DNA from: Clostridia bacterium
GTDB taxonomy: Bacteria > Bacillota > Clostridia > Oscillospirales > Acutalibacteraceae
Assembly (NCBI GenBank): GCA_017548045.1
Contig: JAFYNR010000032.1
Coordinates: forward strand, 28,565 to 92,564
Direction of reading: 5' to 3'
Length of the DNA: 64,000 bases
A program made the position numbers and the translations under genes. Shown here piece after piece: positions 36,648 to 44,961 of the stretch. Below the pieces are notes generated by a model, which saw only the letters and a list, made by a program, of their open reading frames with translations, searched no databases and had not been told where the DNA came from. Numbering within the stretch: position 1 is the first letter of the stretch; every line of letters begins with the position of its first letter.

Positions 36648-36676
36648 ATTATATAGGGTAAAGAATGATTTGTCAA
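36648..36676 (-). promoter_or_regulatory. yceD-rpmF promoter
   Basis: On the minus strand, TTGACA (36676-36671), a 17-base spacer and TATAAT (36653-36648), a perfect consensus about 30 bases before the yceD ATG. Confidence 0.88.
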
Positions 36677-36695
36677 CTAAATTTTCGATTTAAAT

Positions 36696-37112
36696 TCAGA
36701 TTTTTTCGCAGAATGTAAAAATTCTTTCGGGAAGGTCACACTCATCACAGGAAACAGTGAAGGTGATGTCCTGCTCCGAAATCTTGCTGAGCTCTGCAAC
36801 CTTCTCAAGGAAGCTTGCAAGTTCCTCGTAATCTCTGCCGCCGATTTTGAGAGTTGCATCAACAAGGATATCTGTTATGTCGTGGTCGCCTGCGATTACA
36901 CCGCAAAGGAAACCGTAGAATGCATCGTAGCCCGATACTTTATAATGATCTGTTTCGATAAGTCTTGCTCTGTAATTTACATCGTAAGTGAGAAGTCTTT
37001 CTTTCTCGATGCAAACAACGTTGCCGTTTGACTTTTCAACTGCACCGTTTACGAGTTCGATGAGTCTCTTTGTCTTTCCTGAGCCTTTGTTACCGATAAT
37101 AAGTTTTACCAT
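36696..37112 (-). CDS. small P-loop NTP-binding protein
   Basis: A 138-residue protein with an N-terminal Walker A, IIGNKGSGKT (about residues 5-14). A possible Walker B is DILVDATLK. CDECDLPERI near the end has two cysteines. No named function is known to me; similar short ATPases are seen in Clostridia. It might be a nucleotide kinase-like or regulatory fold. AGGAGG lies before the ATG. It begins 20 bases after the pgi stop, so it is likely co-transcribed with pgi. Confidence 0.8.
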   Translation of the reverse strand: MVKLIIGNKGSGKTKRLIELVNGAVEKSNGNVVCIEKERLLTYDVNYRARLIETDHYKVSGYDAFYGFLCGVIAGDHDITDILVDATLKIGGRDYEELASFLEKVAELSKISEQDITFTVSCDECDLPERIFTFCEKI

Positions 37113-37132
37113 TTTGAAGTCCTCCTGTGTGT

Positions 37133-38470
37133 TTATTTGAGTCTTGCTTCAAGTTCCTCTTTCTGAGCCTCGTAGCCGGGCTTACCGAGAAGAGCGAACA
37201 TATTTTTCTTATAGCTTTCAACGCCGGGCTGATCAAAGGGATTAACGCCGAGAATATAGCCCGAAAGTCCGCAGGCTTTTTCGAAGAAATAAATCATCTG
37301 ACCCAGATGATATTCATCCTGCCTGTCAATTTCAATGAGAATGTTGGGAACGTCACCGTCAGTATGAGCAAGAACAGTGCCTGCAAAAGCCTTGCTGTTA
37401 ACATAATGAACGGTTTTGCCTGCAACGAAATTAAGTCCGTCGCCGTTAACGTCGTCAAAGTCAATCTCAACGTCCGTTTTGGGTTCGTTTACCCACATAA
37501 CGGTTTCAAACAGCTTGCGTTCACCCTGCTGAATATACTGGCCGAGAGAATGAAGGTCTGTGGAGAAAATTGCAGAAGCGGGGAAAATTCCCTTGAACTC
37601 CTTGCCTTCGCTTTCGCCGAAAAGCTGCTTGAACCATTCGCACCACATTGTCATTGAAGGTTCGTAAGCCGCCATCATCTCAACTGATTTTCCGCTTCTG
37701 TAAAGAATATTTCTGATTGCCGCGTATTTGTAGCAGTCGTTTTCAAAAATATCTTCCTTTGCATAGGCTTCTCTTGCATCTGCGGCACCCTGCATAAGGG
37801 CATCTATATCGATGCCTGCAACTGCAATGGGAAGAAGGCCTACGGCAGTGAGAACGGAATATCTGCCACCTACATCATCGGGAACAACAAAGGTTTCGTA
37901 ACCCTCTGCATCTGCAAGAGCCTTAAGCGCACCCTTTGACTTATCGGTTGTAACGTATATTCTCTTTGCAGCCTCTTCCTTGCCGTATTTTTCTTCGGCA
38001 AGCTTCTTGAAGATTCTGAAAGCAATAGCTGTTTCTGTTGTTGTGCCGGATTTTGAAATAACGTTTATTGAGAAATCCTTACCTTCAATAAGCTGCTTGA
38101 GTTCCGCAACAGAAGCAGAGCTTATTGTGTTGCCGCCGAAATAGATATCGGGGGTATCCTTTTTGATAAGGTTGTAGTTATTTGATTTAACAAATTCGAT
38201 TGCAGCCCTTGCACCGAGATAAGAACCGCCGATACCGAGAACAACAAGAACCTCTGAATCCTTCTTGATTTTTTCGGCACATTCTTTAATCTGTGCAAAT
38301 TCTGCCTTGTCATAATTAACGGGAAGGTCAATCCAGCCGAGGAAATCGTTGCCGAGACCTGTTCCGTCGTGAAGCATTACGTGAGCCTTTGAAACCTCAC
38401 TCTGCATCGCTTCAAGCTTTTCTTTGCAGGCATAATCACCTGCGTACCTGAGATTGAGTTTTAACGCCAT
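37133..38470 (-). CDS. pgi: glucose-6-phosphate isomerase
   Basis: A 445-residue Pgi of the short bacterial type. [13 protein letters not shown] and [11 protein letters not shown] form the phosphate-binding loops, and [11 protein letters not shown] is the C-terminal signature with the catalytic Lys region. It interconverts glucose 6-phosphate and fructose 6-phosphate in glycolysis. A promoter lies about 50 bases upstream. The small P-loop gene follows. Confidence 0.97.
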   Translation of the reverse strand: MALKLNLRYAGDYACKEKLEAMQSEVSKAHVMLHDGTGLGNDFLGWIDLPVNYDKAEFAQIKECAEKIKKDSEVLVVLGIGGSYLGARAAIEFVKSNNYNLIKKDTPDIYFGGNTISSASVAELKQLIEGKDFSINVISKSGTTTETAIAFRIFKKLAEEKYGKEEAAKRIYVTTDKSKGALKALADAEGYETFVVPDDVGGRYSVLTAVGLLPIAVAGIDIDALMQGAADAREAYAKEDIFENDCYKYAAIRNILYRSGKSVEMMAAYEPSMTMWCEWFKQLFGESEGKEFKGIFPASAIFSTDLHSLGQYIQQGERKLFETVMWVNEPKTDVEIDFDDVNGDGLNFVAGKTVHYVNSKAFAGTVLAHTDGDVPNILIEIDRQDEYHLGQMIYFFEKACGLSGYILGVNPFDQPGVESYKKNMFALLGKPGYEAQKEELEARLK

Positions 38471-38518
38471 GTTCTCTTTTGCACCCCTACTATAAAATGC
38501 TGTGAAGTTATTTAATAT

Positions 38519-38547
38519 ATTTTACCCTATTCCGCAGATGATTGCAA
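38519..38547 (-). promoter_or_regulatory. pgi promoter
   Basis: On the minus strand, TTGCAA (38547-38542), a 17-base spacer ending TAGGG, and TAAAAT (38524-38519), 48 bases before the pgi ATG. The rest of 38471-38656 is AT-rich with no other signal seen. Confidence 0.7.
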
Positions 38548-38656
38548 CAGAAAAAAGTAAATTTTATAAGAAATTCTTTCAAAAGGTGCAAAATTTTTTA
38601 CCGAATCTTTTATTGATTACATTTTATCATATTTCATAACATATTGCAAACGGTTT

Positions 38657-39817
38657 TTAAGATGTTATGGCACGGAGAATTCTTGTGAAAACTATTATAA
38701 ATGTAAGGGGCTTGATTTCTTCGGGTGCGGTGAGATTATATTCACCGATAACTTCATTATCAAGGGTAAACGTAACCTTGCCCAGCACCTGACCTTTTTC
38801 AACCGGTGCGGCAACGTCTACGGCAAGGTCGATTGTACGGCTTATATCTTCTTCTCTGCCCTTCTTTATAAGCACAGGTTCGATTTCCGAAAGCACGGGA
38901 GTGATTTTATCGGTTACTCCGTTTATTACCGCAACGTCGGGTATCAGCGAAGGCTCAACAAAGGGTGTTACGGTTTCATAATTTGCAAAGCCCCAATTAA
39001 GCATTGCCTTTGCGGTTTCAAAGCGGTCTGAGCTGTTGTCACTGCCCATAACAACAGCTATAAGATGAGTGCCCTCGCGCATTGCGCTTGCCGAAACACA
39101 GCAGCCTGCCTTTGAGGTTGTTCCGGTTTTAAGACCCGTTGTGCCGTCATAAAAGCGTACAAGCTTATTGGTATTCACAAGCTCCGTCTGACCCTCACGC
39201 AAAGAATCCATCCAGATTGTTGTGTAGTTGATGATAAGCTCGTGTTGCAGAAGCTCTCTGGACATTATCGCAACGTCCATAGCGGTTGTCAGGTGATTTT
39301 CCGTTGTGTCGTCAAGACCTGTGCAGTTTTCAAAATTCGTGTTTGTCATACCAAGCTCTTTTGCTCTGGTGTTAAGCATTTTCACAAAAGCTTCGTCACT
39401 GCCCGCTATGTATTCGCCCAAGGCGGTGCAGGCATCGTTTGCGCTGTAAACGGCGGTTGCTTTAAGTAAATCATCAACGCTCATCTGCTCGCCCTCTTTA
39501 AGCCATATCTGCGAGCCTCCCTTTGCGGCGGCGGTTGCAGAAACGGTAACGGTATCATTCAGCGCAATTTTTCCGCTGTCGATAGCCTCGGTAACAAGCA
39601 GAAGCGGCATAATTTTTGTTACCGACGCGGGATACAGACGCTGATTTTCATTATATTTCATCAGCACCTTGCCCGTTGACGCATCCATAAGCACCGCCGC
39701 CTTTGCCTTGATTTCAACAGGCGGCTTTTCCTCAGCGCCGTATACGCATATACATAATGAAACAGCAGCGACAACGGATAAAATCAAAGATAATACGGAT
39801 TTAAGTATTTTTTTCAT
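38657..39817 (-). CDS. D-alanyl-D-alanine carboxypeptidase (DacF/PBP5 family)
   Basis: A 386-residue serine peptidase. A signal peptide covers about residues 1-29. Active-site motifs are S-V-T-K (SxxK), S-A-N (SxN) and KTGTT (KTG), all intact. A C-terminal strand domain ends in a hydrophobic, amphipathic stretch (TFIIVFTRILRAI), likely a membrane tether. It trims D-Ala from peptidoglycan stem peptides; some relatives act on spore cortex. AGGAG precedes the ATG at 39817; an earlier start 14 codons upstream is rejected. Confidence 0.93.
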   Translation of the reverse strand: MKKILKSVLSLILSVVAAVSLCICVYGAEEKPPVEIKAKAAVLMDASTGKVLMKYNENQRLYPASVTKIMPLLLVTEAIDSGKIALNDTVTVSATAAAKGGSQIWLKEGEQMSVDDLLKATAVYSANDACTALGEYIAGSDEAFVKMLNTRAKELGMTNTNFENCTGLDDTTENHLTTAMDVAIMSRELLQHELIINYTTIWMDSLREGQTELVNTNKLVRFYDGTTGLKTGTTSKAGCCVSASAMREGTHLIAVVMGSDNSSDRFETAKAMLNWGFANYETVTPFVEPSLIPDVAVINGVTDKITPVLSEIEPVLIKKGREEDISRTIDLAVDVAAPVEKGQVLGKVTFTLDNEVIGEYNLTAPEEIKPLTFIIVFTRILRAITS

Positions 39818-39858
39818 ATCAAACTCTCCTTTCAAAAGAATATATGTTGCAATCAGCA

Positions 39859-39887
39859 TTGATTATCACCCTGCAATCTGTTATAAT
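39859..39887 (+). promoter_or_regulatory. mtaB promoter
   Basis: TTGATT (39859-39864), a 17-base spacer and TATAAT (39882-39887). Transcription would begin about 12 bases before the ATG, giving a very short leader with only GGGTG as a binding site. Confidence 0.75.
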
Positions 39888-39905
39888 TATTTTTTGGGTG
39901 ATAAA

Positions 39906-41186
39906 ATGAAAGCTGCATTCCATACTCTCGGCTGTAAGGTTAATCAATATGAATCTCAGGCAATGGCTCAAAGCCTTGAAAAGCAGGGCTTTATTATTGT
40001 TGACCCTTCCGAAAATGCCGACGTTTACGTTATAAACTCCTGCACCGTCACTGCGGAAAGTGACAGAAAAACAAGGCAGGCAGTTCGCAAATTCAAAAAG
40101 CTTCATCCTGACAGCATTGTTGTGCTTACGGGATGTATGACTCAGGCATTCCCCGAATACGGAGAGAAGCTTGACGAAGCGGATATCGTTATGGGCAACA
40201 AAAGCAACCGTCTGCTCGGTGAATATATCGAAAAATATATTAACGGAAGCGGCAGAATTTTTGCCGTTGATCTTCACAAAACGGGTGACCCCTTTGCAGG
40301 AGATACCATAAGCTCCTTCAGAGAAAGAACAAGAGCAAACGTAAAAATCGAGGATGGATGTAACCGCTTCTGTTCATACTGCATAATCCCCTATGCAAGA
40401 GGCAGAGTGCGTTCAAAGCCCCTTGATGAGCTAAAAAACGAGATTGCACAGCTTGAGAAAAACGGATTTTCCGAAATAGTGCTTGTAGGCATCAACCTTT
40501 CAGCCTACGGCATGGGTACGGATAAAAATATTGTTGACGCGGTAAAGCTTGCCGCTTCATTCGAGGGCATAAAAAGAGTCCGTCTCGGCTCACTCGAGCC
40601 CGACCACATTACGGATGAAATTATTGACGGACTTTCGGAAATACCCGAATTCTGCCCGCAATTCCATATTTCTCTGCAAAGCGGATGCGATGCAACGCTG
40701 AAAAGAATGAACAGGCATTATGACAGCGGCGAATATTATTCCCTTTGTCAAAAACTCCGTAATGGGTTTGAGGATACCACACTTACAACGGATGTTATGG
40801 TTGGTTTTCCCGGTGAAACGGATGAGGATTTTATAAAGTCTCTTGAATTTGTAAAAAAAGTGGGTTTTGAAAAGGTTCATGTGTTCCCCTATTCCATAAG
40901 ACCGGGCACTCCTGCGGCAAAGATGACAAATCAGATTGAAAAATGCGAAAAAGAACGCAGAGCGGCGGCAATGACCAACGCCTGCGAGGAAATCCGCAGA
41001 GATTTTCTTGAGAATCAGGTCAGCAAAACCCTTGAGATACTTGTTGAGGAATATCATGACGGCTATGCACAGGGATATACCAAAAATTACACTCCCGTCA
41101 GAATAGCCTGCGGCGAAAGCCTTCACGGCATTGTAAAAACAAAAATCACCGCTGTTGACGGCGATTTTTGTATGGGTGAAATATAG
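39906..41186 (+). CDS. mtaB: tRNA threonylcarbamoyladenosine methylthiotransferase
   Basis: A 426-residue radical SAM enzyme. The N-terminal UPF0004 domain opens with FHTLGCKVNQYES and holds three cluster Cys. The radical SAM motif is CNRFCSYCIIPYARGR. A C-terminal TRAM-type domain follows (about 365-426). HTLGCKVNQYE is the MtaB form, not MiaB or RimO. It adds a methylthio group to t6A37 of tRNA. Start at 39906 is chosen from family alignment and the promoter position; a longer reading frame upstream runs through the promoter. Confidence 0.94.
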   Translation: MKAAFHTLGCKVNQYESQAMAQSLEKQGFIIVDPSENADVYVINSCTVTAESDRKTRQAVRKFKKLHPDSIVVLTGCMTQAFPEYGEKLDEADIVMGNKSNRLLGEYIEKYINGSGRIFAVDLHKTGDPFAGDTISSFRERTRANVKIEDGCNRFCSYCIIPYARGRVRSKPLDELKNEIAQLEKNGFSEIVLVGINLSAYGMGTDKNIVDAVKLAASFEGIKRVRLGSLEPDHITDEIIDGLSEIPEFCPQFHISLQSGCDATLKRMNRHYDSGEYYSLCQKLRNGFEDTTLTTDVMVGFPGETDEDFIKSLEFVKKVGFEKVHVFPYSIRPGTPAAKMTNQIEKCEKERRAAAMTNACEEIRRDFLENQVSKTLEILVEEYHDGYAQGYTKNYTPVRIACGESLHGIVKTKITAVDGDFCMGEI

Positions 41187-41190
41187 TTTT

Positions 41191-41220
41191 ACGGCATCGG
41201 AATATCCGGTGCCGTTTTTT
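41191..41220 (+). terminator. mtaB terminator
   Basis: ACGGCATCGG/CCGGTGCCGT hairpin (41191-41214, one mismatch, 5-base loop) with seven T. It overlaps the stop codon of the convergent germination gene by 2 bases. Confidence 0.8.
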
Positions 41221-42640
41221 AATTGTTGCTTTTGCTTAAAGGTTTTCTTATAAGAAGGCTCGCGAGCGCTTTGCCGTTAAAGGGTATGAGAGGATAAAGA
41301 TAGCACTGACCCGTTACGGTTCGGGTTGAAGCGATTTCGATAACAATAATCAGTATGCCTGCCGCAAAGCCCCATACGTTGAAAAGCGCGGTAAGGGCTA
41401 TAAGCATCATTCTGAAAAGCTTGAAGGCATAGCCGAGTTCAAAGCTGGGCTGTGCAAAGTTTGTCATTGCAACAAAAGCCATATAAAGCACAACCTCAGA
41501 CACAAACCAGCCTGCATTCACCGCAAATTCACCCAGCACCAAAGCACCGATTACACCGAATGAACCGCTGAGAGACTGAGGGGTATTGATTGAAGCAAGG
41601 CGGATTGCATCAATTACAAGCTCAACAATAAAAAGCTGTGCAACTATAGGAAGGCTGTTGGGCTCTTCAATTCTTATAAAATCAAGCCAGGGCGGAATAT
41701 AACCGGGATTCTGCACAAGCAGAAACCAGACGGGAATAAGCAGCATTGTCATTGCAAAAATAATCATTCTCACAATGCGCATATACGACCCGATTACAGG
41801 TGACATATAATAATCGTTGGTATCCTGCAAAAAATCGAAAATACCCGACGGAATTATCATTGCCGCAGGCGAATTATCAATGATAACCACCATACTGCCC
41901 TCAAGCACGCTTGCCGCCGCCGCATCGGGACGTTCCGTATAACGCACCTTGGGGAAGGGATTAAACCACTGCTTCGGCACAAGGCAGTCAATAAGACTCT
42001 GATGGCTCATAGTAAGAGAATTTATGGAAACGGAATCAATTTTCTTTCGCAGTGCTTTGAGCATTTTATCGTTGACCCTGCCCTGCATAAAGCAGATAAC
42101 CACGTCTGTTTTTGATTTTTCACCTACGGTATGAATCTCCATTGTCAGCGCAGTATCCCTTATTCTTCGGCGGATGAGTGCCGTATTGAAAACAAGAGTT
42201 TCCACAAAACCGTCGTGAGGGCCACGCAAAACTCTGTCGTTTTCCGGCTCCTCAACAGACCTCATAGGGTAGGTTCGTGCATCAATGACAATCGCTTCGG
42301 AAAAGCCCTCCACAAGCATTGCCACCGCACCCGAAAGCACCGCCCTTATAATATCGTCAACCTTAGAGGTAACGTCGGTTTCAACGTAAGGAATAAATAC
42401 GTTTGCAAAATCCCGCGTTGTCTGACAGCTTTTCATTGTTTTTTCGTCTGCCTTCATAAAGTAAGCCATGGTTTTTGCCATTGTTTCGTCCTTACAAAAG
42501 CCGTCAACGAAATAAATTTTTGAATTCCGCTTGCCGATTTTCACCTCTCTGCCCACAAGATCAAAGCTTTCTTTGATTCTGAATTCGGAATCCAGTGTTG
42601 AAATATTAAGCCAATAATTATCCGATAAAACTTTTTCCAT
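41219..42640 (-). CDS. spore germination protein, GerA/SpoVAF family
   Basis: A 473-residue protein. The soluble N-terminal half (about 1-280) includes FVDGFCKDETM and RGPHDGFVETLVFNTALIRRR-type residues typical of GerAA/SpoVAF subunits (RGPHDGF and NTALIRRRIRD are visible). About five to six membrane helices follow (about 290-450). The proteins sit in the spore inner membrane and act in germinant response or ion/DPA release. The wording of the motifs favours SpoVAF, but no spoVA genes are beside it. GGGGGAT precedes the ATG at 42640. Confidence 0.88.
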   Translation of the reverse strand: MEKVLSDNYWLNISTLDSEFRIKESFDLVGREVKIGKRNSKIYFVDGFCKDETMAKTMAYFMKADEKTMKSCQTTRDFANVFIPYVETDVTSKVDDIIRAVLSGAVAMLVEGFSEAIVIDARTYPMRSVEEPENDRVLRGPHDGFVETLVFNTALIRRRIRDTALTMEIHTVGEKSKTDVVICFMQGRVNDKMLKALRKKIDSVSINSLTMSHQSLIDCLVPKQWFNPFPKVRYTERPDAAAASVLEGSMVVIIDNSPAAMIIPSGIFDFLQDTNDYYMSPVIGSYMRIVRMIIFAMTMLLIPVWFLLVQNPGYIPPWLDFIRIEEPNSLPIVAQLFIVELVIDAIRLASINTPQSLSGSFGVIGALVLGEFAVNAGWFVSEVVLYMAFVAMTNFAQPSFELGYAFKLFRMMLIALTALFNVWGFAAGILIIVIEIASTRTVTGQCYLYPLIPFNGKALASLLIRKPLSKSNN

Positions 42641-42653
42641 TATAATCCCCCGA

Positions 42654-42688
42654 TAAAATAAAAACGGTGACATCTGCTGTCACCGTTT
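42654..42688 (-). terminator. terminator of the SpoIID-like gene
   Basis: An 11-bp perfect stem (42662-42672 and 42678-42688) with a TCTGC loop; on the minus strand it is followed by TTTATTTTATC. It lies 14 bases before the germination gene start. Confidence 0.75.
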
Positions 42689-42704
42689 ATTATTTGCTTT
42701 TTAT

Positions 42705-44051
42705 TTATCGGTATTCATTATAAAGATTGACTATGGCATTCCAGGTAAGAGGTCCTACCGCGCCCGTCTGAGGAAGACCCGAAAGCTTCTGCACAGCCGT
42801 TACGGCCGCTTTGGTCTGATTGCCGTAAATACCGTCAACCGTTACGGAAGGTACCGCCCTGTTATTCTGCGAAATCACACGAAGGAAGGTTTGAAGCTGG
42901 GTAACAACATTACCGCTTGCACCGGTTGTCACGGTATAACCGGGGTAAAGCAAGGACGAATATGAACGGTATTCATCGGGCAGAGAATTAAGTATGCCAT
43001 AGTAAGCGTCCTGCAAGGCATACCAGGTTGCTCTGCCTACAATCCCGTCAACCGTAAGACCGTATTCACGCTGAAACGCACGCACCGCATTTTCAGTGGC
43101 AGGGCCGAAAATACCGTCGACGGCAATCTGAGGAAGTCTGTCATTGAAAAAGCCGATAAAATTCAGATAATACTGCACCGACCTTACGTCCGTGCCTCTG
43201 CTTCCCCGTTTAAGCACCTCGCTGAAAATTCTTTCAACCTCACTGATTGTTATACCCTCGGAATAAAGCTCGGATACTTTTTTGACCGCATTGTAAATCT
43301 GCTTGACTTTATACCAGGTTGCTTTGCCTACAATACCGTCCTGAGCAAGATTGAAAATTTTCTGAAACTGCAGAACAGCCGCCCGTGTTGATGCATCAAA
43401 AATTCCGTTTGTGTCGGGAATTGCGGGAATCGACGGGTAGTTACGTCTTATTCTGTTAAGCTGACGCTGAATTGTACGTACATCCTCGCCGTTTGAGCCA
43501 AGCCTCAGAAGTGTGCCCGGATACGTTTCGGGTATGTTTTTTACGGGAGCATTTTTAACAATATTTATATCGTTGCCGTAGTAATTCTGCAAAATCTGAT
43601 AGGGCGTTTTGCCCTGATTTGAAAGTGTAACGGTGCCCCACTGTGAAAGTCCCCGGCAGGTTACGCTTCTTCCGTCACAGTATTCGGTAAAATAGGGCTG
43701 AATCTGATTTCCCTTTGTCACGTAATCGTTGAAAAGCTCATCAACTATCCGTGAAACGTTGGAAAAAATTTCTCTGCCGTCAACGTATGCCTGGTCGTAG
43801 GACGTGGAATTTGTTATATCGAAATTATATCCTCGGCTGCGGTAGTATTCAGTAAAAATTCTGTTAAGCGCAAAGGAAACCTGAGCATAAATATTTGCCC
43901 TTATTGCATTTTCGGGCCAGGTGGGATAAATTTCACTGGAAGCCACGTTTTTAATGTATTCGGTAAAAGGCACCCGGACATTCCTTGCGTTTGAGCTCGG
44001 AGTACCGAGATGCACTGTTATATATTCTGGTATTACGGGTGTAACAGCCAT
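42705..44051 (-). CDS. SpoIID-like protein with three peptidoglycan-binding domains
   Basis: A 448-residue protein. Residues 28-115 fit the SpoIID/LytB amidase-enhancer domain (VPFTEYIKNVASSEIYPTWP, where Glu40 matches the key acidic residue of the SEMP-type motif). Three PG_binding_1 domains follow at about 182-250, 282-346 and 378-442, each with an LG/RGS...DV start and a DGI-G-TxxAV core. No signal peptide is visible. It may act on spore cortex or septal wall. It lies 9 bases after the next gene in the same direction and before the germination gene. Confidence 0.85.
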   Translation of the reverse strand: MAVTPVIPEYITVHLGTPSSNARNVRVPFTEYIKNVASSEIYPTWPENAIRANIYAQVSFALNRIFTEYYRSRGYNFDITNSTSYDQAYVDGREIFSNVSRIVDELFNDYVTKGNQIQPYFTEYCDGRSVTCRGLSQWGTVTLSNQGKTPYQILQNYYGNDINIVKNAPVKNIPETYPGTLLRLGSNGEDVRTIQRQLNRIRRNYPSIPAIPDTNGIFDASTRAAVLQFQKIFNLAQDGIVGKATWYKVKQIYNAVKKVSELYSEGITISEVERIFSEVLKRGSRGTDVRSVQYYLNFIGFFNDRLPQIAVDGIFGPATENAVRAFQREYGLTVDGIVGRATWYALQDAYYGILNSLPDEYRSYSSLLYPGYTVTTGASGNVVTQLQTFLRVISQNNRAVPSVTVDGIYGNQTKAAVTAVQKLSGLPQTGAVGPLTWNAIVNLYNEYR

Positions 44052-44060
44052 AGCAACCTC

Positions 44061-44855
44061 CTACCTTAACGTGTTGACCGTATTTTCGTCAACAACAATG
44101 GGTTCGGGTTCCTGAAGCCCCGGTGCTTTTGCCAGCATACGCACGGGCTGGACGGATTCTGTGCCCGAAAAAACCGGAACATTGGTAAACAATGCTCTGA
44201 CGTAAGACGGATGCTCAACGTAGACAGAGTATACCGAATACGGCAGACGCTGATTATTGCCCGTCTGAGGTGACTGGGAAATATCCCTTGGCGGTGCAGG
44301 AAGCCTTACCGTGTCACTTACGCCGTCAATATCGGTAAGCCCGTCAAAAACAGCAACGTTGCCGCTCGGCAGTTCCAGAAAAACCATTACCCTTGCACTG
44401 CCCACTCCGAAGGCTCTGTCCGAAGCATAGGTTTCAACCTTCAACGTGCCGCTGTCGGGATTTGCGGCAAGAAATTCATTTATTTCCTTGCATCTCGCCC
44501 GTTGCTCGGGAGTTGATGCATCGTTCACACCTGCACACAAACGGCGGAGAACCTGCGCACCGTCTGTTAAAGCATCGGCAGCAACGGGAACATTTCTTTG
44601 GGCAGGCACATCCGTTTGTGCAGGCACAGCCTGAACGGCACGCACCTCCCGCTTTTCTTCCGCATCCGATAAAGGGTCACTTCTATCTCTTTCAAAAGTC
44701 TCATTGTTTTCCAGCGCATTTTGCATATCCTGCTCACGCTTATCGTTTTTTTCGCCGTTTATCTGCGGATATCCCGATATATTATTCCTCTTACTGAATT
44801 CCAGCATCTCTGCCTTATATTTATCCATCAGCTGTTCCATATCTCTTTTATCCAT
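44061..44855 (-). CDS. hypothetical protein, charged N-terminus and carboxypeptidase-regulatory-like domain
   Basis: A 264-residue protein that I do not recognise. Residues 1-70 are highly charged and probably coiled or disordered, about 70-95 is Ala/Pro/Val-rich (AVPAQTDVPAQRNV). Residues 135-260 look like a small beta-sandwich of the carboxypeptidase-regulatory or transthyretin type, from a pattern such as ARVMVFLELPSGNVAVFDGLTD split by short loops. No signal peptide. It is encoded 9 bases before the SpoIID-like gene, suggesting a spore or wall role. AGG precedes the ATG. Confidence 0.7.
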   Translation of the reverse strand: MDKRDMEQLMDKYKAEMLEFSKRNNISGYPQINGEKNDKREQDMQNALENNETFERDRSDPLSDAEEKREVRAVQAVPAQTDVPAQRNVPVAADALTDGAQVLRRLCAGVNDASTPEQRARCKEINEFLAANPDSGTLKVETYASDRAFGVGSARVMVFLELPSGNVAVFDGLTDIDGVSDTVRLPAPPRDISQSPQTGNNQRLPYSVYSVYVEHPSYVRALFTNVPVFSGTESVQPVRMLAKAPGLQEPEPIVVDENTVNTLR

Positions 44856-44911
44856 AGCAAAACCTCCGTTTCATCAATTACATTATATTGACAAAACGAA
44901 GATTTTGTTAC

Positions 44912-44942
44912 AAAAAAGAGGGCTACCTTACGGTAACCCTCT
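44912..44942. terminator. bidirectional terminator after the giant surface-protein gene
   Basis: AGAGGGCTACC/GGTAACCCTCT stem with one mismatch (44917-44942). The minus strand has TTTTTTG after it and ends the giant gene; the plus strand has only AAAAATTTTT. Confidence 0.8.
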
Positions 44943-44961
44943 GAAAAATTTTTATTAAGGA

